Shown in pieces: positions 1 to 8,275 of a stretch of 64,000 bases of DNA. Within the stretch, counting starts at the first letter, position 1. The number at the start of each line of letters is the position of its first letter. The position numbers and the translations under genes are program-made. The notes below the pieces were generated by a model. That model made no database searches and was not told the origin of the DNA. It saw only the letters and a list, made by a program, of their open reading frames with translations. Origin of the DNA: Mycobacterium sp. DL99 (GTDB lineage Bacteria; Actinomycetota; Actinomycetes; Mycobacteriales; Mycobacteriaceae). The DNA lies in NCBI RefSeq assembly GCF_004762045.1, contig NZ_SJOM01000007.1, forward strand, positions 3,421,906-3,485,905. The letters run 5' to 3'.

Positions 1-2498
1 TCCGCCGACTCGGTCCGGTGCGCGGTCACCTGTAGCGATGCCGGCGCCATGGTGTTGAGCGGGGTCATGTCGGCCCAGCCGCTCTGTACGAGGTCGAATG
101 CCTGGTCGTTGACCGGAGGGCCGACATCGTCGAGTTGTTGCGACTGCCAGTAGGTGTTGTCGGCGACGACGGCGCCGTCCTCGTCGAGCAGTTCACACCG
201 GACGAACACCACCGGCGAGTCGGCGGCCAGCCGGGGCAGCGACAACCCGGGCACGACGCCGTTCGACGGCACGGGCGGCACATCGGAGCTCCGGTCGTCG
301 CGCATCCGGCCGGTCAGGTCATAGGTCCGCACCCGCACCCGAAGGCCGGTCTGCTCCTGCGGGGACTGGTTCACCACGCTCACGTGGGCGGTGTCGTGAT
401 CGCCGGTGGCATAGGAGTCGAACACCACCGACAGCGGACGCAGACCTTTCTTGGCCCCGTAATAGGCGCCGCCGGGCCGCAGGTAGTAGTCGAAGAGATG
501 ACCGAAGAACGACGGCCAGTGATTGTTGAGCATCCAGTAGATGGTCATCTTGTGGTTGTCCCACCCGCCGGCCGCGAACGCCTCGAACTGCGCTCGGGTC
601 GACTCATAGTGGGCCAGCTGCGCTTTGCGGGCGAATTCCTCTGCACCGCTTGATGATCCGTAGCGTTGGACCACCGCGGTTCGGATGCTCTCGAGGGCGG
701 CGTTGCTGGGGTTGGCCCCGGCATGGAAATACCAGGCCTCGTTGATCGGCCAGAGTTTGTCCGGCGGGATGAACTTCTGCAGGCTGGCGAACGGCGGGAT
801 GTGTTCGTTGTCGCCCTGTTCGGCGTTGGACCCGCGGGTGGCCTGATACTGGCCGCTGAACCAGTAGCTCGGCGGGCGCCATGTGTAGGGGCCGGCCATG
901 TGGATGCCGTCCCAGTCAGGTTCCCCGTTGGCGTCGCGGGCCAGGGACGACACCGTGTCGACCACGGTGTTCGGCCAGTGCAGATCGCGCAGGATCCCGT
1001 GATAGCCCTCGAGCACCGGAGCCGGGGGCTTGCCGTCGCTGCCGTTGGCCCACAGGAACGCCGACGCGTGCCCGCGCAGCGACAGGATCTGTGAGCGCAT
1101 GCTCTCGTCGGCCACCCGTCGATCCTCGTCGTCCCACTGCCACCACTTCTCCCACTGGTTGCAGCACATCCATCCGTACATCAGTGGGATGCCCAGCTCA
1201 TCGGCGCGTTCGATGATGTTGTCGCCCGGGAACTTTCCCTCCAGACGCAGCATGTTCAGCCCCAGGTCCCGGACGTATCCGAGGATGGCGTCCTCCCGCC
1301 GCGGGTCGTACTGGAACAACAGGTCAGGTGTGTACGCCGCACCCCGGACCAGGAAATCGCGCCCGTTGACGGTCAGGTAGAAGCTGCCGCCGAGGCCCAA
1401 GTCGGGGAACTGCTCGTCGTTGTCGCGGTGCTGAGCCACGGTGCGGATGCCGAACCGGGAATCCAGGGAGTCAGTGGCGCGGCCGTACCGCAGAAACTCC
1501 AACCGCAGGTCGTACAGGTCGGGCCTGCCCATGGTGTAGGGCCACCACAGATCGGGGTTGCTGACCCTCAGGGCCGCGAAAGTATCCGGGTCGAAACGGA
1601 TTTCACGGTTCTCCCCCGGTGCCAGGCTAACCGGTTGATCCACCGAGATGGTCGGTTTGCCGGGCCGGCTGATGCGGGCCCGCACCACACCGCGCATCGG
1701 CACGTCGGCGGTGTTGCGGATGTCGGAGTAGACGGTGAGCCGGGCCGAATCGGTGGCGGGCAGCGGTAGCTCGGTGGTGACCACCGGGTCACTGAGTACG
1801 ACCTGGCCCGAGTAGCTCAGGTAGACGGGTTTGAAGATGCCCGCATTGCGGTCGGCCACATAGGAATTGCCCCGCAACGGGTTCTTGTCCGGCCCTTGGT
1901 AGCCGATGCGGTTCCAGTTGAGCCAGTCCCACCAGCTGTCGGCCAGCTCCACACCATCGATGTCCTGCAGCGCCTGCTCGGGAGTCACCTTGACCGCCAG
2001 CGTGTTGACGCCCCCGGGGTTGATCCACGGAGTCGCGTCGATCTCGTGGATCGTGTGCATGCCCACCAGCAGCGAGCTGCCGGCGATCATCGTGCCGTTG
2101 AGCCAGACCTCCGCGCGGTAGTTGATGCCCGGGAAATCGAGCCGGTAACTCGAGCTGCCCTGCGGCGCGGTGAAGGTCGTGCGGTACCACCAGTCCTGGC
2201 GGAACAGATCATCCGGCACGTCGGCCAGGTTGTCCCCGACATAGAGGTCCGGATAGGTGCCGTCGTCCTGCAGCGCCGCCAGCACGGTGGACGGCATCTG
2301 CCTGACCGGGTGCCAGTCGGCGTTCACCTCGCCGGGCGTGGACATCGCAGCGCCGTCGGCCGTCACGGTGCGCGCCGAGGCCAGTTGCCACCCCTGTGCC
2401 AGTTCCATGCGCCCGGACGGCGGCTCCGGCTTGGCGAAGGGCGGGAAATCGGCGACGCACAGCGACAACAGCAGCACCGCAGCGAGGACGAACCCCAC
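1..2498 (-). CDS. Glycoside hydrolase family 2, exo-beta-glucosaminidase type (partial)
   Basis: Predicted exported or membrane-anchored GH2 glycosidase, cut at its C-terminus by the window edge; about 832 codons are present in one unbroken frame. A hydrophobic segment near the N-terminus (VLAAVLLLSLCVADF) gives a signal peptide or anchor. A sugar-binding jelly-roll, an Ig-like domain and a TIM barrel follow. Asp488 in WANGSD and Glu560 in SNAEQG are 72 residues apart, the same spacing as I recall for the acid and nucleophile of the Amycolatopsis glucosaminidase CsxA (Asp469, Glu541). Substrate could be a glucosaminide or a mannoside. The GTG at 2498 is the first standard start, but it leaves out an Arg-rich stretch that would complete the signal peptide; a frame from about 2546 is possible. 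Confidence 0.82.
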   Translation of the reverse strand, partial: MGFVLAAVLLLSLCVADFPPFAKPEPPSGRMELAQGWQLASARTVTADGAAMSTPGEVNADWHPVRQMPSTVLAALQDDGTYPDLYVGDNLADVPDDLFRQDWWYRTTFTAPQGSSSYRLDFPGINYRAEVWLNGTMIAGSSLLVGMHTIHEIDATPWINPGGVNTLAVKVTPEQALQDIDGVELADSWWDWLNWNRIGYQGPDKNPLRGNSYVADRNAGIFKPVYLSYSGQVVLSDPVVTTELPLPATDSARLTVYSDIRNTADVPMRGVVRARISRPGKPTISVDQPVSLAPGENREIRFDPDTFAALRVSNPDLWWPYTMGRPDLYDLRLEFLRYGRATDSLDSRFGIRTVAQHRDNDEQFPDLGLGGSFYLTVNGRDFLVRGAAYTPDLLFQYDPRREDAILGYVRDLGLNMLRLEGKFPGDNIIERADELGIPLMYGWMCCNQWEKWWQWDDEDRRVADESMRSQILSLRGHASAFLWANGSDGKPPAPVLEGYHGILRDLHWPNTVVDTVSSLARDANGEPDWDGIHMAGPYTWRPPSYWFSGQYQATRGSNAEQGDNEHIPPFASLQKFIPPDKLWPINEAWYFHAGANPSNAALESIRTAVVQRYGSSSGAEEFARKAQLAHYESTRAQFEAFAAGGWDNHKMTIYWMLNNHWPSFFGHLFDYYLRPGGAYYGAKKGLRPLSVVFDSYATGDHDTAHVSVVNQSPQEQTGLRVRVRTYDLTGRMRDDRSSDVPPVPSNGVVPGLSLPRLAADSPVVFVRCELLDEDGAVVADNTYWQSQQLDDVGPPVNDQAFDLVQSGWADMTPLNTMAPASLQVTAHRTESA

Positions 2499-2647
2499 GA
2501 TCCTGGTCCGAAGGCTCAGGCCGGCGCGGCGATTCCGGGCGGAAATGGGCAGCTCCTCACAGACCGGTGCGGCACCGTGTCGGTGAGTCGATGCCCTGCC
2601 GGGTCATTCTGCCGTGGTCCGTACCGCTGCGTGCGGCCGGTGCGCAC

Positions 2648-3385
2648 TCAGAGTTTGTGCGGGACGTCGTTGACGAGGCCCCCGTCCATGACGAACTCGG
2701 CGCCGGTGGCGTAGCGGGATTCATCGCTGGCCAGGAACACCACGAAGCTGGATACCTCGTCGGGTTGCCCGGGTCGGCCCAGCGGAATGGTGAGCATGTC
2801 CTCGGGGAAGTGCTCGGTCATCGGGGTGCGGATGAATCCGGGGTGGATCGAGTTGACCCGGATCTGCTTGGGGCCCAACTCGAGTGCCGCGGACTTGGTC
2901 AGGCCCCGCACCGCCCACTTGGAGGCGACGTACGGGTGCACCATGGCCGCACCGCGCAGTCCTTCGATGGACGAGACATTGATGATCGATCCGCCGCCCG
3001 CGGCTTTCATCGCCTTGACGCACGCCTGCATGCCCAGGAAGGTGCCGGTCAGGTTGACGTCGATCACCTTCTGCCACTGGGCCATGTCGAACTTGCCGAT
3101 CTGGCCGAGGGCGACGATCCCGGCGTTGTTCACCAGCACGTTGAGGAGACCGAACTCCGCGGTGGCGGTGTCCACCGCGGCGTTCCACTGGTCTTCCTGG
3201 GTGACATCGAGATGCACGTAGCGGACCGAATCGCCGAGTTCGGCGGCAAGTGCCTTGCCTTCGTCGTCGAGGATGTCCCCGATCACCACCTTGCCGCCTT
3301 CGGCGACCAGCGCCCGAGCGTGCTCGGCGCCCATACCCCGCGCACCGCCACTGATCAGTGCCACTTTTCCGTCTACCCGTCCCAT
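2648..3385 (-). CDS. SDR family oxidoreductase, 20-beta-hydroxysteroid dehydrogenase-like
   Basis: NAD(P)-dependent short-chain dehydrogenase of 245 residues, a normal length for the classical family. It shows the cofactor glycine motif GGARGMGA near residue 13, the NNAG motif, the catalytic Ser in VSSIEG and a YVASK pair (Tyr/Lys). From memory it resembles mycobacterial FabG3 (Rv2002), a 3-alpha,20-beta-hydroxysteroid dehydrogenase, so a steroid or acyl ketone substrate is plausible. It starts at the ATG at 3385 and is divergent from the DapB-like gene at 3536. A KstR-type palindrome lies 33 bases upstream, next to a TAATTT box, which fits induction by sterol breakdown products. Confidence 0.88.
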   Translation of the reverse strand: MGRVDGKVALISGGARGMGAEHARALVAEGGKVVIGDILDDEGKALAAELGDSVRYVHLDVTQEDQWNAAVDTATAEFGLLNVLVNNAGIVALGQIGKFDMAQWQKVIDVNLTGTFLGMQACVKAMKAAGGGSIINVSSIEGLRGAAMVHPYVASKWAVRGLTKSAALELGPKQIRVNSIHPGFIRTPMTEHFPEDMLTIPLGRPGQPDEVSSFVVFLASDESRYATGAEFVMDGGLVNDVPHKL

Positions 3386-3417
3386 GACGGGTGAGGCTAC
3401 CGGGTGCGGCACCAAAT

Positions 3418-3431
3418 TAGAACCTGTTCCA
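3418..3431. promoter_or_regulatory. KstR-like operator, divergent promoter
   Basis: TAGAACCTGTTCCA matches the published KstR consensus TNNAACNNGTTNNA at every fixed position. It lies in the 150-base gap between the divergent SDR (start 3385) and DapB-like gene (start 3536). The overlap with a TAATTT -10-like box on the minus strand suits repression of the SDR. Related TetR repressors could use the same palindrome. Confidence 0.65.
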
Positions 3432-3535
3432 ATTCTTCCATTGAGTAGGCATACTTCGAAGTACAGGCAAACGTGCACTACAACGTGATGCGGAACATCA
3501 GTCCGCGTTACAACTCGATGAAGGGATGTCAAGGT

Positions 3536-4618
3536 ATGTCGAGGGCCATCCGCGTCGCCCACATCGGTACCGGAAACGTCGGCCGGTTGGCCCTGACCGG
3601 GTTGCTGACCAACCCGGCCTACGAGCTCACCACCCTGTGCGTGTCCTCCGAGTCCAAGGTCGGCAAGGACGCCGGAGAGCTCGCCGGACTGGACATCACC
3701 ACCGGGGTGACGGCCGTCGACGACCTGGATGCGGTGATCGCGGCCAAGCCGGACTGCGCCGTGTACTGCGCGATGGGCGACACCCGCGGACCGGAGGCCA
3801 TCACCGACGTGGTGCGTTTGCTGGGGGCCGGGATCAACGTCGTCGGATCCGCGCCGGTGGTCCTGCAGTTCCCGTGGAAACTGATGCCGCACAAGTACAT
3901 CGACGGCATCGAGGAGGCCGCCAAGGCCGGCAACGCCAGCCTGTTCATCACCGGGGTCGATCCCGGGTTCGCCAACGACCTGATCCCTTTCGCGCTGGCC
4001 GGCACCTGCCAGAGCATCGAGCAGGTGCGCTGCATGGAGATCGCCGACTACGCCACCTATGACGGCGTCACGGTGATGTTCGACGTGATGGGTTTCGGCA
4101 AGCCGCTGGACGAAACGCCGATCCTGTTCCAGCCCGGCGTGCTGAGCATCGCCTGGGGAACCTCGATCCGGCAGTTGGCCGCCGGTCTGGGCATCGAGAT
4201 CGACGACATCACCGAGGTCTGCGAGAAGGAGCCCGCACCCGAGGCCTTCGACATCGCCGCCGGCCATGTCGCCAAGGGCACCGTGGCGGCATTGCGGTTC
4301 GAGATCCGCGGCATGGTCAAAGGGGAACCGGTGATCGTCATCGAGCACGTCACCCGGTTGCGCGAGGATCTGCGGCCCGATTGGGCGCAGTCGGCCCAAT
4401 CCGGCGGCTCCTACCGCGTCGAGATTGTCGGCGAGCCCTCCTACGTGGTCGACATCTGCCCGAGCAGCCGCAAGGGCGACCACAACCACGCCGCGATCGT
4501 GGCGGCGGCCGGACGGATCGTCAACGCCATCCCCGACGTGGTGGCCGCGGCGCCGGGCATCCGCACCACCCTGGACCTGCCGCTGGTGACCGGCAAGGGC
4601 CTCTACAAGTTGAGCTGA
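3536..4618 (+). CDS. DapB-like NAD(P)-binding dehydrogenase
   Basis: Oxidoreductase of 360 residues with an N-terminal Rossmann fold (IRVAHIGTGNVGR) related to dihydrodipicolinate reductase N-domains and to 2,4-diaminopentanoate dehydrogenases. It lacks the lysine-pathway DapB context and is longer than DapB (about 245-270 residues), so the substrate is unknown. The ATG at 3536 is chosen because the Rossmann strand begins five residues later; in-frame ATGs upstream (from 3473) would add an unlikely leader. Its promoter region holds a KstR-like operator (3418-3431) and a second perfect palindrome (3452-3463). A role in steroid or amine catabolism is inference. Confidence 0.8.
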   Translation: MSRAIRVAHIGTGNVGRLALTGLLTNPAYELTTLCVSSESKVGKDAGELAGLDITTGVTAVDDLDAVIAAKPDCAVYCAMGDTRGPEAITDVVRLLGAGINVVGSAPVVLQFPWKLMPHKYIDGIEEAAKAGNASLFITGVDPGFANDLIPFALAGTCQSIEQVRCMEIADYATYDGVTVMFDVMGFGKPLDETPILFQPGVLSIAWGTSIRQLAAGLGIEIDDITEVCEKEPAPEAFDIAAGHVAKGTVAALRFEIRGMVKGEPVIVIEHVTRLREDLRPDWAQSAQSGGSYRVEIVGEPSYVVDICPSSRKGDHNHAAIVAAAGRIVNAIPDVVAAAPGIRTTLDLPLVTGKGLYKLS

Positions 4619-4628
4619 TCCGGTCCGG

Positions 4629-5393
4629 TCATGCCCCGGGCCGCAGCCGGCGATCGCCCCGGCGCCGGCCACCCGGGCGGGGCACGGTGAGCACCGGCCA
4701 ATCGTGGTCGGTGGCGGCCGAGGCCAGCCCGGGCCGCGGGTTCACCGGCCGCGGATGGCCCACCAACCGCATGAGTGCGCCGTCCTCGTCACCGTCGGCA
4801 TAGAAATAGCTGTGAGCCAGGTCGATCCGCTCTGCCTGGCAGAAATTCCGCACCGCATCGGCTTTGCGAGTACCCCAGATGATCGGCTCGACGATCCCGC
4901 CGGTCAGCCGGCCCTCGCCGTCGGTCATGAAGTGATTGCACAGCACGTGCTCGATTCCCAGGTGTCGCGCGACCGGCTCGGCATGGATGGTCAGGGCCGA
5001 GGAGCTCAACACGACGGTATGGCCGCGGTCCTGGTGCCGACGCACCACCTCCCGCATGTGGGGATAGACCCGCTGCGCGATCCGATTCTCGAAGAGGTAC
5101 TCCCCCAGCTCGTCGAGTTCGACGAGGGATTCGCCGCGGAGGTACCCGGCCGCCCGCACCAGGAGCCGCTCGAACGGCATCCGGCCGATCCGGTACCGCA
5201 CGGAGGCTTCGAGGATGCCGAGGATCTCGCCGGCAGCGGCCTGCCGCCGACGGATCCGATGACCGGCGTGCGCAGTCGCGGTGAATCCGTCCACCAATGT
5301 GCCGTCGAGGTCGAAGAAGGCGCCCACCAGCGCGCCGCCCGGACCACCCTCGATTTCCGCGAGCGACTCGGGTGGCGACAACGTGCGGCCCAT
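4629..5393 (-). CDS. HAD-IB family hydrolase (SerB-like phosphatase)
   Basis: Cytosolic haloacid dehalogenase-type phosphatase of 254 residues. Motif I is FFDLDGTLV with the nucleophile and acid Asp near residues 28-30; motif II is VVLSSSA; motif IV is a YADGDEDG-like Mg-binding turn. Subfamily IB contains phosphoserine phosphatases and mycobacterial HAD domains that are often fused to acyltransferases; here the acyltransferase is absent. The ATG at 5393 is preferred over an upstream start that adds 24 residues without homology. It is convergent with the DapB-like gene (10-base gap) and divergent from the VOC gene at 5450. Confidence 0.82.
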   Translation of the reverse strand: MGRTLSPPESLAEIEGGPGGALVGAFFDLDGTLVDGFTATAHAGHRIRRRQAAAGEILGILEASVRYRIGRMPFERLLVRAAGYLRGESLVELDELGEYLFENRIAQRVYPHMREVVRRHQDRGHTVVLSSSALTIHAEPVARHLGIEHVLCNHFMTDGEGRLTGGIVEPIIWGTRKADAVRNFCQAERIDLAHSYFYADGDEDGALMRLVGHPRPVNPRPGLASAATDHDWPVLTVPRPGGRRRGDRRLRPGA

Positions 5394-5449
5394 GGAGCTA
5401 CTAAACCAAGCCACCACGACAGTCGGCCAATCGAGACTAGAAATGGGGA

Positions 5450-5815
5450 ATGACCCCAACCGCACCCTCCATCGGGATCAAGGATGTCGCAGCCGTCATC
5501 ACCACCGGGCGGTTCGAGGAGGCAAAGGCCTGGTACACCCGGCTCGTCGGCCGGGAACCGGACCTGGAACCTGTTCCAGGTGTGGCGGAATGGCAGCTGA
5601 CCGCGACTGCGTGGCTACAGGTCGTCACCGATCCTGCCGGCGCCGGGCGATCGGCCGTGCGATTCGGGGTCGACGAACTGGGCACCACCGCCGCCTGGCT
5701 GCGCGACAATGGTGTTGCCGTCACAGAACCACAGGTCATCGCCGATATTGTCGCCATCATCGATGTCGCCGACCCAGACGGAAATGAGGTGTCGTTCGTA
5801 GCCGAGCTCGCGTGA
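5450..5815 (+). CDS. VOC family (glyoxalase/dioxygenase fold) protein
   Basis: Small protein of 121 residues with one vicinal-oxygen-chelate module: an ATG-proximal strand and helix (FEEAKAWYTRLVGREP), a central WQLTATAWLQVV strand, and a C-terminal DPDGNEVSFVAEL end typical of the glyoxalase/bleomycin-resistance superfamily. The final Glu of such NEV segments is often a metal ligand, but a full metal site is not obvious, so catalytic activity is uncertain. It starts at the ATG at 5450, preceded by GGGGA. The coding sequence contains a perfect CCTGGAAC/GTTCCAGG palindrome (5563-5580) resembling a KstR operator. Confidence 0.8.
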   Translation: MTPTAPSIGIKDVAAVITTGRFEEAKAWYTRLVGREPDLEPVPGVAEWQLTATAWLQVVTDPAGAGRSAVRFGVDELGTTAAWLRDNGVAVTEPQVIADIVAIIDVADPDGNEVSFVAELA

Positions 5816-5854
5816 ATCTGCCGGGTCGCGACCCAAAACAGCCGAAGATGGCAC

Positions 5855-5873
5855 TAAACTAGAACACGTTTCA
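5855..5873 (+). promoter_or_regulatory. KstR-like operator overlapping a -10 box
   Basis: TAGAACACGTTTCA at 5860-5873 fits TNNAACNNGTTNNA exactly. The -10-like TAAACT at 5855-5860 runs into it, so a bound repressor would cover the start point of the nitronate monooxygenase transcript (coding start 5936, leader of about 70 bases). Identification of KstR as the factor is inference. Confidence 0.65.
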
Positions 5874-5935
5874 CTTCCGTCCGGGCCGCAGCGGCCGAGG
5901 ACTCCCAAACCGCATTGCCATTGAAGGAGCTCCGA

Positions 5936-7066
5936 ATGCACACCGCACTCTGCGACGAACTCGGGATCGACGTCCCGATCTTCGCGTTCACCCACTGCCG
6001 CGACGTTGTGGTCGCCGTCAGCAAGGCCGGTGGCTTCGGCGTGCTCGGCGCTGTGGGGTTCAGCCCCGAGCAGCTCGAGATCGAGCTCAACTGGATCGAC
6101 GAGCACATCGGCGACCACCCCTACGGCGTCGACATCGTGATCCCGAACAAGTACGAGGGCATGGACGCCAACATGTCCCCTGACGAACTCAAGGGCATGC
6201 TGCAGTCGCTGGTGCCCCAGGAACACCTGGATTTCGCCAAGAAGATCCTCGCCGACCACGGCGTGCCGGTCGACCACAGTGACGACGACGCCCTGCAGCT
6301 GTTGGGCTGGACCGAGGCCACCGCAACCCCTCAGGTCGAGATCGCTCTGAAGCACCCCAAGATGACCCTCATCGCCAACGCGCTGGGCACCCCGCCGAAG
6401 GACATGATCGACCGCATCCACGCCGAAGGGCGCAAGGTCGCGGCGCTGTGCGGATCGCCCTCGCAGGCCCGCAAGCACGCCGATGCCGGCGTCGACATCA
6501 TCATCGCCCAGGGCGGCGAGGCCGGCGGCCACAGCGGCGAGATCGGCTCGATCGTGCTCTGGCCCCAGGTGGTCAAGGAAGTGGCCCCGGTTCCGGTCCT
6601 GGCCGCCGGCGGTATCGGCAGCGGCCAGCAGATCGCCGCGGCGCTGGCGCTCGGCGCCCAGGGCGCCTGGACCGGATCGCAGTGGGTGATGGTCGAGGAG
6701 AGCGAGCACACCGAGCAACAGCACGCCGCGTACGCCAAGGCCACCAGCAAGGACACCGTGCGCAGCCGGTCGTTCACCGGCAAGCCGGCCCGCATGCTCC
6801 GCAACGACTGGACCGACGCCTGGGAGAACCCGGACAACCCGAAGCCGCTCGGCATGCCGTTGCAGTACATGGTGTCCGGCATGGCCGTGGCCGCCACGCA
6901 CAAGTACCCCAACGAGAGCGTCGACGTCGCGTTCAACCCGGTGGGCCAGGTGGTCGGCCAGTTCACCAAGGTCGAGAAGACCTCCGCGGTGATCGAGCGC
7001 TGGGTGCAGGAATACCTGGAGGCGACGGGCACCCTCAACGCCCTCAACGAGGCTGCCGGCGTGTGA
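5936..7066 (+). CDS. Nitronate monooxygenase (2-nitropropane dioxygenase) family
   Basis: FMN-dependent TIM-barrel enzyme of 376 residues. It carries the family phosphate/FMN loops: GGFGVLGA near the N-terminus, AQGGEAGGHSG with the His expected at the active site, and VLAAGGIGSG plus ALALGAQGAWTGS for FMN. From memory it closely resembles the conserved mycobacterial Rv1533 group. Members include nitroalkane oxidases and enoyl-CoA-type reductases of steroid ring breakdown (IpdC, Rv3553), so the substrate is open. GAAGGAG at 5923-5929 sets the ATG at 5936. A KstR-like operator lies upstream, and the next gene overlaps by four bases. Confidence 0.87.
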   Translation: MHTALCDELGIDVPIFAFTHCRDVVVAVSKAGGFGVLGAVGFSPEQLEIELNWIDEHIGDHPYGVDIVIPNKYEGMDANMSPDELKGMLQSLVPQEHLDFAKKILADHGVPVDHSDDDALQLLGWTEATATPQVEIALKHPKMTLIANALGTPPKDMIDRIHAEGRKVAALCGSPSQARKHADAGVDIIIAQGGEAGGHSGEIGSIVLWPQVVKEVAPVPVLAAGGIGSGQQIAAALALGAQGAWTGSQWVMVEESEHTEQQHAAYAKATSKDTVRSRSFTGKPARMLRNDWTDAWENPDNPKPLGMPLQYMVSGMAVAATHKYPNESVDVAFNPVGQVVGQFTKVEKTSAVIERWVQEYLEATGTLNALNEAAGV

Positions 7067-7515
7067 TCGAGGCCGCCGGCAGCGGGTTCCTGATCGCCGT
7101 CCTGTGGATGGACCTGATCTTCGATGTGCAGGTGCTGCCCCATCGCAGGTCGGCTGAGTTACCGGAACCCGTGCTGGCGTCCATCGCCGGCTACTACCGC
7201 CGCGCGACCACCACATCGCGCCCAATGAGCCTGCTGATCGCCGCCGTCATGGTGATCCTGTTGGCGGCATTGACTTTTCACGCGGTCGACGGCACCGGCC
7301 CGGGTTGGCTGACAGCGGTGTTCGCGGCGCTCGCCGGTGGCCCCGTGTTGCTGGCCTTGCTACGCACCGTCCCCCGGGCCGTGGAACTGGGTCACCGCGG
7401 GGGCACCGTTGCCGAGCAGTCTCTACTGGCGCGCGCCATCTGCCGCGACCACCTGCTGTGCCTGACGAGCATGTCCACGTTCCTCGCGCTGTGGTTGGTC
7501 ACCAACGGGACGTGA
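7063..7515 (+). CDS. Small multi-pass membrane protein, unknown function
   Basis: Protein of 150 residues with about four hydrophobic segments: FLIAVLWMDLIFDVQVL, LLIAAVMVILLAALTF, a central FAALAGGPVLLALL, and a C-terminal STFLALWLV. No family is recognised. The GTG at 7063 overlaps the stop of the nitronate monooxygenase (GTGA), so the two are translationally coupled and share the upstream KstR-like control. A membrane partner or transporter-like helper of the upstream flavoenzyme is possible but unproved. A hairpin at 7537-7565 may end the transcript. Confidence 0.72.
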   Translation: MIEAAGSGFLIAVLWMDLIFDVQVLPHRRSAELPEPVLASIAGYYRRATTTSRPMSLLIAAVMVILLAALTFHAVDGTGPGWLTAVFAALAGGPVLLALLRTVPRAVELGHRGGTVAEQSLLARAICRDHLLCLTSMSTFLALWLVTNGT

Positions 7516-7536
7516 GCTTCCGAGTGCCTGCGCCGA

Positions 7537-7565
7537 GGATCCCGGCCACCATGTGGCTGCGATCC
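7537..7565 (+). terminator. Probable hairpin terminator
   Basis: GGATC and GATCC arms flank an inner GCCAC-CAT-GTGGC stem just after the stop at 7515. There is no U-tract, as is common for mycobacterial terminators. It would end the monooxygenase/membrane-protein transcript before the TetR promoter. Confidence 0.45.
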
Positions 7566-7630
7566 TTGGCACAAGGGCTCGAGACCGGGTAACCGATGCC
7601 CGTCACAGGGATAGACCCATGTCCGTCGGT

Positions 7631-7650
7631 TATGTATGGTTGCATACATA
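7631..7650. promoter_or_regulatory. TetR operator palindrome
   Basis: Perfect inverted repeat TATGTATG-GTTG-CATACATA, AT-rich in a GC-rich setting, 20 bases before the start of the TetR-type gene at 7670. Its size and position fit an autoregulatory operator that would also control the molybdopterin oxidoreductase downstream. Confidence 0.7.
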
Positions 7651-7669
7651 GACCGTGAAAGGGCGTCGG

Positions 7670-8236
7670 ATGACTGGTCCTCGTGAACGCATGGTGGCCT
7701 CGGCCGCATTGCTGATCCGGGAGCGCGGTGCGCACCCGACCGCGATTGCCGACGTCCTGGCCCACAGCGGCGCGCCGCGCGGCTCGGCCTATCATTACTT
7801 CCCCGGCGGACGCAGCCAACTCCTTTGCGAGGCAATCGATTTCGCCAGCGATCAGGTGGCCGCCCGGATCGACAGGGCCGACAGCGCCGAGGTGTTGCTC
7901 GACGCCATGATCGCTGGATTTCGGAAACAACTGTCGGCCAGCGACTTCCGCGCCGGATGCCCGGTGGTCGCGGTTGCCGTCGAGGCCGGCGAACCCGGCG
8001 CCGCTGAAACCGCGGCGCTCGACCGCGCCGGGGCCGCCTTTCTCCGCTGGACCGGTCAAATCGCCCGTCGACTACAGGACGACGGAGTCTCCGCCGAGCG
8101 CGCCGAGGAACTGGCGATGCTGATCATGACGGCGATCGAAGGCGCGGTGGTGGTGGCGCGTGCGACCCGCGACGTCAAACCGCTCGACCTGATCCACCAC
8201 CGGCTGCGCGCGCAACTGGCGGCAGAAATCCCCTGA
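7670..8236 (+). CDS. TetR/AcrR family transcriptional regulator
   Basis: DNA-binding repressor of 188 residues. The N-terminal helix-turn-helix includes TAIADVLAHSGAPRGSAYHYFPGG (split over residues about 24-47), the family's signature recognition helix, and a C-terminal ligand domain of the LmrA/YxaF type with a Cys in AGCPVVAVAVE. GAAAGG before the ATG at 7670 sets the start. A perfect palindrome (7631-7650) directly upstream is the likely operator. The molybdopterin oxidoreductase follows after 39 bases in the same direction, so it is the probable target; I recall the same pairing at Rv0196-Rv0197. Confidence 0.87.
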   Translation: MTGPRERMVASAALLIRERGAHPTAIADVLAHSGAPRGSAYHYFPGGRSQLLCEAIDFASDQVAARIDRADSAEVLLDAMIAGFRKQLSASDFRAGCPVVAVAVEAGEPGAAETAALDRAGAAFLRWTGQIARRLQDDGVSAERAEELAMLIMTAIEGAVVVARATRDVKPLDLIHHRLRAQLAAEIP

Positions 8237-8275
8237 CCCCTTCCGGACCCGAAAGTCCACCGAAAGGATTCCGCC

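Noticed and set aside
2648..4672. Minus-strand frame running 674 codons through the SDR and beyond it
   Set aside because: Only the first 245 codons before the stop side (2648-3385) read as an SDR; the upstream part is antisense to the DapB-like gene and looks like GC-rich shadow coding.
5615..7225. Long minus-strand frame antisense to the nitronate monooxygenase
   Set aside because: No recognisable motifs; the plus-strand gene has clear FMN loops and a ribosome site. High G+C third positions create such frames.
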